Source: Myxococcales bacterium
Lineage (GTDB): Bacteria; Myxococcota_A; Bradymonadia; UBA4248
NCBI GenBank assembly: GCA_004554395.1
Contig: SFMP01000145.1
Location: forward strand, 1-33,395
DNA length: 33,395 bases
Reading direction: 5' to 3'
How positions within the stretch are numbered: position 1 is the stretch's first letter; every line of letters begins with the position of its first letter. Both the position numbers and the translations under genes were made by a program. Positions 15,812 through 23,855 of the stretch are shown here, piece after piece. The notes below the pieces were generated by a model. That model worked only from the letters and a program-made list of their open reading frames with translations. It was not told where the DNA came from and made no database searches.

Positions 15812-17677
15812 CTAGCGTTCGTTGCGCTTTTTCTTCGATTTTGCGCTTTTTTCTTCGCGCTTCATCGGCTTTGAATCACTACCCCAGCCGCCCATCGATG
15901 CCTTGATACACGCATCGTAGACCTGTTCCGACTGTCGTTTACAACGATCGGCTTTTTTGAGCGTCCGTTCTCTTTGTGCCACCGAGTTCTCTTGCTTTCG
16001 CTCTTTGGTCGATTTGCCACACTCTGCCAATCGCTCTTTATGGACATCGCGACAAAGATCGGGCATGGCACTATCTTCACAATTTCCAAATCGCTTATTC
16101 ACGCGTTCTTCGCATTGTTTCTTATTCTCGGCACTGACAGGCGTCTTGGTGGGCACGAAATCTTCTTCGTTCAAACACGCTTCGTATTCGTCATTTTTCC
16201 CTTTATTGCACAAATTCTCGACATCGCCGGGCGCGACGGCGCGAACGCGCTCGAGAAGTGCATTTTTGCGCTCGTTCGCCGATTGGCGTTTCGACAATGT
16301 ATCGTTTTGTCGCGCTCCCGCTCTATTCATCGATATCCGTTTTGCCAACGATGCCACATCTCTTGAGGTCGAGCGATCGGTAAACGGTTCGACATCGCGC
16401 GCGAGCCCCGGCACATGAGCCAAGTCGATCATGCGAAGTGCCCGAATTTGGGTTTCTTCGTCTTGATTTGCCACATCTTTGAGCATCTGACGCGAACGAC
16501 GAGTCGCGATTTCGTCGGATTTAGGCGAAACTTCGCCGCAACCCAAAAATCGATCGCGAGCACTGCATCCCAAAACGACGGTAATCCTCGACGCCCGACG
16601 CGCTGTCACAGAGTGGCGAAATAGATCGATGCTCGTGCTCGGGCGTTTGAGCGACTTTGCCGTCTCAATCATTTGGATATACAAATCGTCGGACATCGTG
16701 AGCGAAACGACATCTGCGCCGTCTTGCGTCAATATCGCTTCGAATAGCCACCACATCGCCGGCGCCGAAATCTTTGCCAGCCTCAAATCCATGCGCTTTG
16801 CGCTGTCTGCTTTTGTCGAATCCTTTTCCCGTTTTGGCGACTTTTTGACTTGCAAATTGTATTTGGCATGCAAAGCCTCGAGCGCTTCGCCTTGTTGTTC
16901 GGGCGGCATCGCCAAAATGTATTTCATTTCATCTAAATACTTCTCTTCGTCATATTCTTCGGCATTTTCGCGAGCAATTCTTTTTTTCTTCATTTCATCG
17001 CGGCGAGCTTTGTTCTGGTCGTCGATCACCGATACGGCAAATTGCCGCCTTTCCTCGGGGCTGAGTTGAATCCAACTCTCGCGCATTTTCGCCATTTCTT
17101 CGTCGAGACTTTTGATCCATTCGCTCCAGAGATTGTTCGATATAGGCACGTCTTTCATTTGCCCGTGAAGCATTATGCCATTGGGAACGGCGAATTCTCT
17201 TTTATGGGCATCGATGGCGATCAATCCCAAAGTCACCTTCGATAGACTACTCTGAGGATATGGATATTCGTACTCCTTGGGATTGTCGCCCAAGAGCGCC
17301 GCGACGGGGATGGGCACAGACTGTCCCGACAACGATTTGAACTTTGCCGCCGTTGCGTCGAAGAAATCTCGCATCGTCTGTGTGCCATACGTCATGCCCG
17401 CGTCGCGCGCGACGTCGGAGAGTTGAATCGACGCAACCTGCGACATATCGATGGGGCGGTCGATGAAATAATGATTGATGAATGCGAGATTCTTTCGGTC
17501 ACTGGCTTTTGCAATACCAGCGACCGCCCCTGGCCCTGTGGGGGTGCCACTGGGGAGCGTTCCCTTCCCTTGCTCGATATACGACTCCCATGCCGGTGAA
17601 TCGTATGCTGGCGCAGCGATGGCAGCCGATGAAACGAATAATGCTCCTAAAATCCACGCGACAATGCGCTTCGTCAT
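15812..17677 (-). CDS. Secreted protein of unknown function
   Basis: The 621-residue product begins with a clear Sec signal peptide (MTKRIVAW, hydrophobic core, cleavage near AIAA, residues 19-22). Residues 50-200 are mixed; 195-290 are highly charged and helical, probably coiled coil (EEYDEEKYLDEMKYI region); the C-terminal 150 residues have many Lys/Arg/Glu plus paired Cys residues (CNKG, CLNE, CEERV, CEDS, CRDV, CGKS), and the protein ends very basic (KSKKKRNER). TAGGAGGG precedes ATG 17677. It lies 40 bp after the pyrophosphatase gene and is probably co-transcribed with it. I do not recognise the family. The Cys pairs suggest an oxidising compartment, so a periplasmic or outer location is likely. 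Confidence 0.8.
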   Translation of the reverse strand: MTKRIVAWILGALFVSSAAIAAPAYDSPAWESYIEQGKGTLPSGTPTGPGAVAGIAKASDRKNLAFINHYFIDRPIDMSQVASIQLSDVARDAGMTYGTQTMRDFFDATAAKFKSLSGQSVPIPVAALLGDNPKEYEYPYPQSSLSKVTLGLIAIDAHKREFAVPNGIMLHGQMKDVPISNNLWSEWIKSLDEEMAKMRESWIQLSPEERRQFAVSVIDDQNKARRDEMKKKRIARENAEEYDEEKYLDEMKYILAMPPEQQGEALEALHAKYNLQVKKSPKREKDSTKADSAKRMDLRLAKISAPAMWWLFEAILTQDGADVVSLTMSDDLYIQMIETAKSLKRPSTSIDLFRHSVTARRASRITVVLGCSARDRFLGCGEVSPKSDEIATRRSRQMLKDVANQDEETQIRALRMIDLAHVPGLARDVEPFTDRSTSRDVASLAKRISMNRAGARQNDTLSKRQSANERKNALLERVRAVAPGDVENLCNKGKNDEYEACLNEEDFVPTKTPVSAENKKQCEERVNKRFGNCEDSAMPDLCRDVHKERLAECGKSTKERKQENSVAQRERTLKKADRCKRQSEQVYDACIKASMGGWGSDSKPMKREEKSAKSKKKRNER

Positions 17678-17717
17678 GACACCCTCCTAAAGAGAATCCA
17701 TCCGCCCCAATTGGCGC

Positions 17718-19433
17718 CTAATCGCCCATGCCAAACGACATCATGATGAGCGGAATGAGTTGTTTCTTACGCGATACGACGCCGGGAAGCTCGATAATGC
17801 CATCTTTGACTTCGAAGCCGACCGACGACTCCGATCGAAACGCCGATTCGATGAGCTGTTCGGCGCCATTGCCGACGCATACGAGCGACGTCGATTCGGT
17901 GAGAATATTCGTCAACATGAAAAACATCATGTCGATCTGATGGTGATCGAGCGCGAGCTTTGCAAACTCCATCATGCGCGGCTTGAGCAATTCGAGCTCG
18001 TCACCGTCGAGCGACGTAATTTGCCCAACGCCAAAGACCTTTTTGCCCGCCGTAAATCGCTTAAAGTCCTGATAAAATATTGCCTCGTCGGTCTTGCCCT
18101 TGAGATTGCTTCCGGCCGAAAACATCTTGCGAGCAAAGACTTCGATGTCGATACCGGCGATCTTTGCCAATCGCAACGCCGTCGATTTGTCGATCGGCGT
18201 ACACGTCGGCGACCGAAACAACAACGTATCCGAAATAATGGCACTACATAACAATCCCGCCGTCGTCGGATCGATATCGACTTGGGATTCGTCGAACATT
18301 TGAGCGATTATCGTCGCCGTGCAGCCGAGCGGCTGATTGCGGAACAACACCGGCGACATCGTCTCGATCGTGCCCAATCGATGGTGATCGATAATCGCCA
18401 ATATATCGGCCGATGATATACCGGCGACGGCTTGCGATCGCTCGTTGTGGTCGACCATGACGACGCGTTTGCCTTTCGCACCCATCAAATTTCGACGCGA
18501 TATCATTCCGACGTATTTATCGTCGGCATCTAATATTGGGAAGTCGCGATGGCGTTTCGTGACCATGATTTCGTGTATATCGGTCACATAATCGTCTTCG
18601 GTAAATGCCAATATATTTTCATGAGTCATAAAATACCGAATCGGCATCGATTGATTGATGAGTCGAGCCGTCGTATACGTATCGTAATGCGTGGTAATCA
18701 CGGTGCATCCGCGTTCCGTAGCGAGTTTTCGGATTGTCAACGATACACAAGCACCGTCGCATACGATAATACAACCGGCTTCCATTTCAATCGCACAAAG
18801 CTGTGATTCATATCGATTTCCCAATATGACGAGATCGTTCTTTTCAATATAATTCTCCATCATATCGGGGTTTGCAGCGGCGATCAATACTTTTCCCGAA
18901 TCGAAATACGCCTCGGCATCGCCGATGACGAGTGTGCCATCAAGCGTTTCAATGATATTTGCATACTTTGTACGTGCTTTCGATATAATCGAGCTATCAT
19001 ATATATTCATATACGACTTTGTAATATCGCCGATCGTAATCACGCCCTCGAGGTCGCCTTCTTGTGTCACGCAAGGCAAAGTCACGACGTTGAGCTCTTG
19101 CATGAGGCTCCAAGCCCGTTTGAGCGAAATCGACCGCGAAACGCCCGGCGTCTTGCGAATCGCAATATCGCGCACTTGAGTCTGGACGTTTTCGACCAAC
19201 ATCGGCGCATCGACGCCAAAATAATCGAGCACGAACTGCGCCTCGGGAGCCACATTCCCAGCCCGGCACGGCACATAACCATGCTCGCCCAACGCCGCCT
19301 TGAGCCGGCTAAAACATATCGCCGAGCATATCGAATCCGTATCGGGATTCCGATGCCCTATCACAAGCGTTCGCACGCCATCGTTGAGTGATCTATCGGT
19401 CGCCTGTGCATCGCGCTTTTCTATACTATCCAC
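17718..19433 (-). CDS. CBS-domain family II inorganic pyrophosphatase
   Basis: This 571-residue enzyme hydrolyses pyrophosphate to phosphate with Mn or Co. The DHH domain is split by a regulatory insert. Start motif GHRNPDTDS (His27, Asp31, Asp33) and then, after the insert, VVMVDHNERSQA and IIDHHRLG supply metal and catalytic residues. The C-terminal DHHA2 domain ends with the family signature SRKKQLIPLI. The insert holds two CBS halves (about 75-135 and 265-325) around a DRTGG-like domain, the arrangement in which adenine nucleotides control activity. The start is GTG at 19433 with GGAGAG 8 nt upstream. The secreted-protein gene follows at 40 bp. Confidence 0.92.
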   Translation of the reverse strand: MDSIEKRDAQATDRSLNDGVRTLVIGHRNPDTDSICSAICFSRLKAALGEHGYVPCRAGNVAPEAQFVLDYFGVDAPMLVENVQTQVRDIAIRKTPGVSRSISLKRAWSLMQELNVVTLPCVTQEGDLEGVITIGDITKSYMNIYDSSIISKARTKYANIIETLDGTLVIGDAEAYFDSGKVLIAAANPDMMENYIEKNDLVILGNRYESQLCAIEMEAGCIIVCDGACVSLTIRKLATERGCTVITTHYDTYTTARLINQSMPIRYFMTHENILAFTEDDYVTDIHEIMVTKRHRDFPILDADDKYVGMISRRNLMGAKGKRVVMVDHNERSQAVAGISSADILAIIDHHRLGTIETMSPVLFRNQPLGCTATIIAQMFDESQVDIDPTTAGLLCSAIISDTLLFRSPTCTPIDKSTALRLAKIAGIDIEVFARKMFSAGSNLKGKTDEAIFYQDFKRFTAGKKVFGVGQITSLDGDELELLKPRMMEFAKLALDHHQIDMMFFMLTNILTESTSLVCVGNGAEQLIESAFRSESSVGFEVKDGIIELPGVVSRKKQLIPLIMMSFGMGD

Positions 19434-19681
19434 TTTGATCTCTCCATTTTTCGACGCCTAACCCCATCTTCTCCCCTTTTGGCGCTCAAAGCCAGGGGCA
19501 GCGCCCAACGAACCAAACACGAGCCCATTTCGAACCCATGTCATGGGCGCATTCCCATTTATGAAATGCACACACAAATCCTACTCTAACAAACATAAGC
19601 CATATCCTCACCTTTTTTTATGTCTTTTCTCCTCCCTTACAATAACGTCTAGCCTTCTGGCATCTACTCGCCCTCCATATG

Positions 19682-19782
19682 CGCCCGCAACGCGAGCGTC
19701 CATCCCCCTCGCCAAATCAACAACGCCCGCAACGCGAGCGTCCATCCCCCATCGCATGTCATAAACGCCCGCAACGCGAGCG
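19682..19782 (-). repeat. Palindrome family B, three copies with 42-bp period
   Basis: CGCCCGC-AAC-GCGAGCG occurs at 19682-19698, 19724-19740 and 19766-19782. On the plus strand one pair is C-A, but on the minus strand it becomes T-G, which would be a G-U pair in RNA, so minus is the likelier structured strand. The core CCCGC-AAC-GCGNG is shared with the palindromes at 15677-15801. Confidence 0.8.
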
Positions 19783-19788
19783 TCAATT

Positions 19789-19835
19789 CCCCCTCGCCAT
19801 TTATGGAGAGGGGGTGGCCGAAAGACCGGGGGTGA
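19789..19835. repeat. CCCCCTC-ATTTAT-GAGGGGG hairpin element
   Basis: CCCCCTCGCC (19789-19798) and GGAGAGGGGG (19805-19814) form a stem with one mismatch around ATTTAT, followed by GGCC...CCGGGGGTGAGG. A near copy of the stem is at 23781-23806. From memory, similar CCATTTATGGAGAGGGG intergenic sequences occur in many unrelated bacterial genomes. Confidence 0.65.
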
Positions 19836-19869
19836 GGTCAAACCACCGAAGGAAATCGGCGAGTGCCCC

Positions 19870-19921
19870 GTCGAGAAAAAACGAAACTTTTCTCGACTCA
19901 CTTGCGCAAGCCAACTATAAT
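19870..19921 (+). promoter_or_regulatory. Promoter with 10-bp dyad over the -35
   Basis: TCGACT (19893-19898) and a perfect TATAAT (19916-19921) are 17 bp apart. Arms GTCGAGAAAA (19870-19879) and TTTTCTCGAC (19888-19897) form a perfect dyad overlapping the -35. A bound protein would block this promoter, so the gene downstream is probably repressed in normal conditions. Confidence 0.6.
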
Positions 19922-19939
19922 ATACGCGTAGAGAGTTGG

Positions 19940-20057
19940 GAATGGTTCCTGGCTCTCGATTGACCGAGTGGCTAAGGAATCATTCGAGGGTTGAGAACTG
20001 CGATAGTAGATAGCAAGTAAGCGCTATGGTGACATGAGCAAATTGCGATCTACCATC
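19940..20057 (+). promoter_or_regulatory. Two-hairpin mRNA leader
   Basis: Stem 1 pairs GAATGGTTCCT (19940-19950) with AGGAATCATTC (19975-19985), 11 pairs with one G-U, and holds an inner CTCG/CGAG hairpin. Stem 2 pairs GATAGTAGAT (20002-20011) with ATCTACCATC (20048-20057), nine of ten. The leader ends just before GGGAGGG and the start codon. It does not match a riboswitch class I know. Confidence 0.5.
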
Positions 20058-20076
20058 ATTTGGGAGGGTTGGTGAT

Positions 20077-21207
20077 ATGAGTAGTGTGAAGGTAAACAAC
20101 AATTCGCAATCACAAAAACTAGCTGAGGCAAAACAGTGGTATGTGAGAAAGAACTTTTCTAGCGCATACATCAAGAAGTTTCAGAGCGTCGTAGGAACAA
20201 ACGCCGATGGCATTGTCGGTAAGAATACCATCAATTCCGTCATTTCGTGGCAGTCCAAAAACAACTTAGTTTCGGATGGCAAGTTTGGTCAAAGCTGTGC
20301 TGCAAAAGCTGGAATTGCATACAATTCGAGCAAGCCAAGCAATAACGCGAGTCAATCGAACGCAAATGGCATCTCGTCGCAAAAGCGAGCCGAAGCCAAA
20401 CGGTGGTACGATAGAAAGAATTTTTCTAGTACATACATTAAGAGCTTCCAAAAAGTCGTCGGAACGAGCGCCGATGGCATTGTGGGCAATAATACCATCG
20501 ATTCCGTCATTTCGTGGCAATCTAAATACGGCCTAGAATCCGACGGAAAGTTTGGTCAAAGCTGCGCCGCAAAAGCTGGAATTCAGTATAACGAAAGACC
20601 GGCAAATTATGCCAGCCAAAACAATGCGCCTACTGGAAAAGGCATCAATCCCAAGCCTCGTTTCCAAAAGCAATATGATTATAAAACATTGCCATATGTA
20701 GAACAGAGACATTATAATGAAATGAAATCTGCAATGGGCGGTACTAATTTTGCAAGTTGGGATATTAACAGCAGTAAAATTTCGAGCATATATAAAAGAG
20801 CTCGTTCAGCGAATGGTAATGACGCTAGTACTATCTCATCTTCAGGGTGCGGCGCAGCAAGTTATGCAAACGTCAAAGGTATATCCATCCCCGAAGCGGC
20901 TAAGCTTTCGATGGAAGAAAATTGCCGTGTATATAACTCTGGTACTTCGGGGCGGTTGTTCTCAAATCATGGCGGCACAGCTGCGAGCAAAGACGCGAGT
21001 ACTGCGTTAAACAGCGTTGCCAATGGCAAATATCTCGTGGCATCGATGGGACCGGGGAACTGGACCAGCTATGGTCACTTTATATTGGTATACGGTTTCG
21101 CTAATAACAGTGTTTACGTCAGCGATCCTGCGTCCAGTAAGCAACACCGCGCAGTTGGGACGAAGAAACAGTTTGTTGATTCCTATAAATATGGCTATTT
21201 ATTCTAG
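20077..21207 (+). CDS. PG-binding-like repeat / C39-like cysteine peptidase protein
   Basis: This 376-residue protein has no signal peptide or membrane helix. Residues 13-83 and 102-172 are two copies of one module (58 of 71 positions identical by hand alignment) with ADGIVG and SDGKFG turns, as in peptidoglycan-binding_1-type domains. A linker follows, then a papain-like C39-type domain (about 200-376): SSSGCGAAS with candidate nucleophile Cys258, GHFILVYGF with His334, and VYVSDPAS with Asp350. This suggests a wall-targeted peptidase or amidase; candidates are a lytic effector, a prophage-type lysin or an endogenous remodelling enzyme. The lack of a Sec signal means release by lysis or a dedicated secretion system. 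GGGAGGG lies 8 nt before ATG. The DNA appears more A/T-rich than its neighbours, and the gene stands alone with its own promoter dyad and structured leader, which fits acquisition by transfer. No immunity or holin gene is adjacent. Confidence 0.8.
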   Translation: MSSVKVNNNSQSQKLAEAKQWYVRKNFSSAYIKKFQSVVGTNADGIVGKNTINSVISWQSKNNLVSDGKFGQSCAAKAGIAYNSSKPSNNASQSNANGISSQKRAEAKRWYDRKNFSSTYIKSFQKVVGTSADGIVGNNTIDSVISWQSKYGLESDGKFGQSCAAKAGIQYNERPANYASQNNAPTGKGINPKPRFQKQYDYKTLPYVEQRHYNEMKSAMGGTNFASWDINSSKISSIYKRARSANGNDASTISSSGCGAASYANVKGISIPEAAKLSMEENCRVYNSGTSGRLFSNHGGTAASKDASTALNSVANGKYLVASMGPGNWTSYGHFILVYGFANNSVYVSDPASSKQHRAVGTKKQFVDSYKYGYLF

Positions 21208-21230
21208 TTGATGTCGTGATTCTAACCGTT

Positions 21231-21357
21231 CTTGCCCTCGAGATAGCTCCATATTGAGAACACCTCGCGGGCAAAGACATGGCCGTCGCCGCTCTCCCGA
21301 GCGGCTCGATGGCTCGACGATCGCCCGATCCATCGGGCGACGATAGGCGGCGACGGC
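21231..21357. repeat. Branched palindromic structure between convergent genes
   Basis: Stem 1 is TTGCCC-T-CGAG (21232-21242) with CTCG-C-GGGCAA (21264-21274). The second element has an outer 11-bp stem GCCGTCGCCGC (21282-21292) with GCGGCGACGGC (21347-21357), enclosing CCGCTC-TCCC-GAGCGG and TCGCCCGAT/ATCGGGCGA (21321-21340). It is followed only by TTT, so termination would be weak. It lies between the peptidase-like gene (plus) and the HAD gene (minus). Confidence 0.7.
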
Positions 21358-21399
21358 TTTGCATTCGATCGGCTTCGCGATCCTTTCGCATTCCAATAT

Positions 21400-22089
21400 C
21401 TATAACAATATGTGGCGCAAGTCGCCGATATCGCTCAGCGTTGCAATGCGTTCGTGCTCGGGGATCGGCATATCTTCGTGAGCCCATGTCGTATGATACG
21501 GTATATAACACGCTTGAGCCCCAATTTCGACGGGTGCCAATACATCCGAACGCGGCGAATTGCCGACCATCAAAAACGATTCACACGGTATATTTTCGCG
21601 TTTCAATAATCGTCGATACGACTCGGGCGATTTATCGCCCAAAATGAAATACGGAATATCGTGGGGCAACGGCGAATTGTCGAATTTACGACTTTGTTCA
21701 CTCACTTCGCCCTTCGTAATAATGATGACCCGATATTTCTTTTGCAATGCCTCGATCGTCTCGCAGACGTTGGGCAACATTATCGTCGGCACGCGAAATA
21801 ACACGCGCCCTGCGGCGATGATCTCTTCGATCACCCGACTCTCGATCGACGGATATAATCTTATCGCCGTTTCGATCATCGACAATATCACGGCTTTTGC
21901 ACCATACCCTAACTCTGCAATGTTATCTTCTTCGCGAGCGACAAATGCTGCGCGTATTTCTGCATCCGAACAATACCGACGCATGATTTCATAGAATTTC
22001 TCCGACACATCTATATAAAAATTATTGCTCTCCCATAGCGTATCATCGGCATCAAATCCTATCGTCTCTACGATGCGCTTATCTATCAT
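21400..22089 (-). CDS. HAD-superfamily hydrolase
   Basis: The 229-residue protein is a haloacid-dehalogenase-type phosphatase. Motif I is FDADDTLW (nucleophile Asp13, acid/base Asp15), motif II is the Thr of IIITKGE, the Lys is in GDKSPESY, and motif IV is VGNSPRSDV. The helical cap lies between motif I and II (about 20-105), the C1 type of the phosphoglycolate phosphatase/YjjG-like group. The substrate cannot be read. No strong Shine-Dalgarno precedes ATG 22089. It is last of a minus-strand series after the 497-residue protein, with a 99-bp gap. Confidence 0.88.
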   Translation of the reverse strand: MIDKRIVETIGFDADDTLWESNNFYIDVSEKFYEIMRRYCSDAEIRAAFVAREEDNIAELGYGAKAVILSMIETAIRLYPSIESRVIEEIIAAGRVLFRVPTIMLPNVCETIEALQKKYRVIIITKGEVSEQSRKFDNSPLPHDIPYFILGDKSPESYRRLLKRENIPCESFLMVGNSPRSDVLAPVEIGAQACYIPYHTTWAHEDMPIPEHERIATLSDIGDLRHILL

Positions 22090-22188
22090 ATATATGCCCT
22101 ATATTTGTCGATCTATATATCATCTATCGCCACTGGCTCGCGTCGTCCCACCGAAACTCGTCCCCCTGAAACGCGCGGGCATGCCCAA

Positions 22189-23682
22189 TCATTGACTCCG
22201 AAATATATCTGCCAACTGCGACAAGCCCTTGTGCAAAAGCGTTTGCGTCGTCTTATTCACGCGCCGTTGCATCCCGCTCGTCACGAGCTCGATCTCCGAT
22301 TTACAATAGCGCCAACGATCGCACACCTTATATATCCATTGGGCAATCTGCGACATATTGCCCGTGCGCGAAAACTGACGACTCATGCAAATATCGAGGG
22401 CTTCTCCAAACTTCGGCGATTCGTCGTCGGCCATATATAGCCCATATTTCGTTTGGAACTGTTTCAGCACTTCCCCTTGCGGTGCAATGGGAACGCGGAA
22501 CTCGAGCAATTCTGGCGAAAATACGAGCTTGATATCGTCGTAGGGAATGCCGAATCTCATCGCATGCGATTCGACGCTCAAATCCATACATGGGAACGAA
22601 GCGAGCCAGCGGCGTTCGTGCATATAGATGGCAAATGCGTCTTCGACGCATGTCAAATCGACCGACTCAAGCGACAGCGCTTGCTTTATCGTATCGCGTG
22701 GCGAAAGCCCCAAGCGAGCGAGTTCGTCTTCGCTCAAGCAAAGCAACCCGAGCGGATCCGACATGAGCAAACAGCGATGCGCATGGGGCATTTCGCCCGA
22801 TTCATCGCATCCATTGGCTTCGAGATACCGACGGAACAAATATTGGTAAACTTCGGTTTGGCGGCGAATCGTCGGCATAAAGCGCACCAATCGGCGATTG
22901 ACATTCGACACGATTTCTTCGCCCGACTCTATCGCTACCGTCGCATGAATAGATGGCGTATTGCGCGATTGAACCGCCATTTCGCCATTCATAAAACACT
23001 GCAACCGCGCATAGAGCGATTCTGGCGAATAATCCGTCGCAACGCTCGATAACCTGTCGTTAAACGTCGTAAATCGATGCGTCCCATAGACTTTCTCGAT
23101 AATCGACGTAAACGATTCTTCCCAAAACTCGTCGTCGTCGAGGTGTTTCGGGAAGGGGTGCAAGATTTCGATCGAAAAGGCCAAATCGCGATCGAGTTCA
23201 TCGGCGCATATCAAATAGATCTTGTCGTTATAAGTCAGCGTCCAGCCGAGCGCATAGATATGCGCATCGTCGACGATGCGCCCATCGGCGAGCAAGCAAC
23301 CGTCGATGGCGAGTTCTTTGTGCTTTCTAGGACCAAAATCCGTGTGCACAAAGCCGCTTTCGTACGATCGTCGATAGCTCCAAATGCGCGGCGCACAGCT
23401 CCTGATTTGGCGAACGATGAGCGCTGCATCGGCTTTCGTCGTGTTCTTACTCATATCGAGCTGGAATCGCGCCTGCAACTCGAATCTCGGCAACGTATAG
23501 ATGAGCATCTGCCACAATACCGTAAAGCGCGTCTCTTCGTCATAAGCACGATGATGCCCGGCAATGCCCGATTCAAAATCGCGAAGCGGGCACACCCCCG
23601 TGCGCTCTACAGCCTCGTGGGTGACGCAGGCAATGTCTTGGATCTCTTGTAATAGCTTTGATAATTTCTGTATTTCTTGCAT
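22189..23682 (-). CDS. Unrecognised 497-residue protein
   Basis: I do not recognise this protein. It has no signal peptide or membrane helix and appears soluble. Codon use matches neighbouring real genes and the frame is long and unbroken. The first 40 residues are helical and rich in Gln/Glu/Leu. There are scattered Cys and His, for example GIAGHHRAY and AHIYALGW, but no metal-binding pattern I can name; the C-terminal third is alpha-rich (TTQTLLHKGLSQLADIF). The ATG at 23682 lacks a Shine-Dalgarno site, so the start is uncertain. It lies between the Lhr-like helicase gene (173-bp gap) and the HAD gene. Confidence 0.7.
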   Translation of the reverse strand: MQEIQKLSKLLQEIQDIACVTHEAVERTGVCPLRDFESGIAGHHRAYDEETRFTVLWQMLIYTLPRFELQARFQLDMSKNTTKADAALIVRQIRSCAPRIWSYRRSYESGFVHTDFGPRKHKELAIDGCLLADGRIVDDAHIYALGWTLTYNDKIYLICADELDRDLAFSIEILHPFPKHLDDDEFWEESFTSIIEKVYGTHRFTTFNDRLSSVATDYSPESLYARLQCFMNGEMAVQSRNTPSIHATVAIESGEEIVSNVNRRLVRFMPTIRRQTEVYQYLFRRYLEANGCDESGEMPHAHRCLLMSDPLGLLCLSEDELARLGLSPRDTIKQALSLESVDLTCVEDAFAIYMHERRWLASFPCMDLSVESHAMRFGIPYDDIKLVFSPELLEFRVPIAPQGEVLKQFQTKYGLYMADDESPKFGEALDICMSRQFSRTGNMSQIAQWIYKVCDRWRYCKSEIELVTSGMQRRVNKTTQTLLHKGLSQLADIFRSQ

Positions 23683-23723
23683 GTATCTATGAACTCAATC
23701 TATCTACTCCCCACTAGGAGAAA

Positions 23724-23806
23724 TCAAACTCCTCTCCCCCACTATCCAAACGCCCGCCGTTGCGGGCGTCAAACTCCTCTCCCCCTCTCCATTCATGGAG
23801 AGGGGG
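23724..23806. repeat. Direct repeat and palindromes after the helicase gene
   Basis: TCAAACTCCTCTCCCCC occurs at 23724-23740 and 23769-23785. Between them is ACGCCCGC-CGTT-GCGGGCGT (23750-23769), a family B-like palindrome. The second copy runs into CCCCCTCTCC-ATTCAT-GGAGAGGGGG (23781-23806), the perfect-stem relative of the element at 19789. There is no T run. Confidence 0.8.
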
Positions 23807-23855
23807 CTGGGGGGAGATCCCCAAACCCAAATACTCTCCCCACACGGGTGCGTTG

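Larger units (their letters stand above)
19434..19869. other. Intergenic repeats between pyrophosphatase and PG-binding genes
   Basis: No convincing gene is present. The left part is unstructured. The right part holds three family B palindromes (19682-19782) and a widespread-looking element (19789-19835), listed separately. Confidence 0.6.

Noticed and set aside
19950..20010. tRNA-Ser/Leu-like D-arm sequence (GACCGAGTGGCTAAGG)
   Set aside because: No acceptor stem, anticodon arm or TTCGA-type T arm at the right distance; the bases are explained by leader stem 1. An attachment-site remnant cannot be excluded but is not supported.
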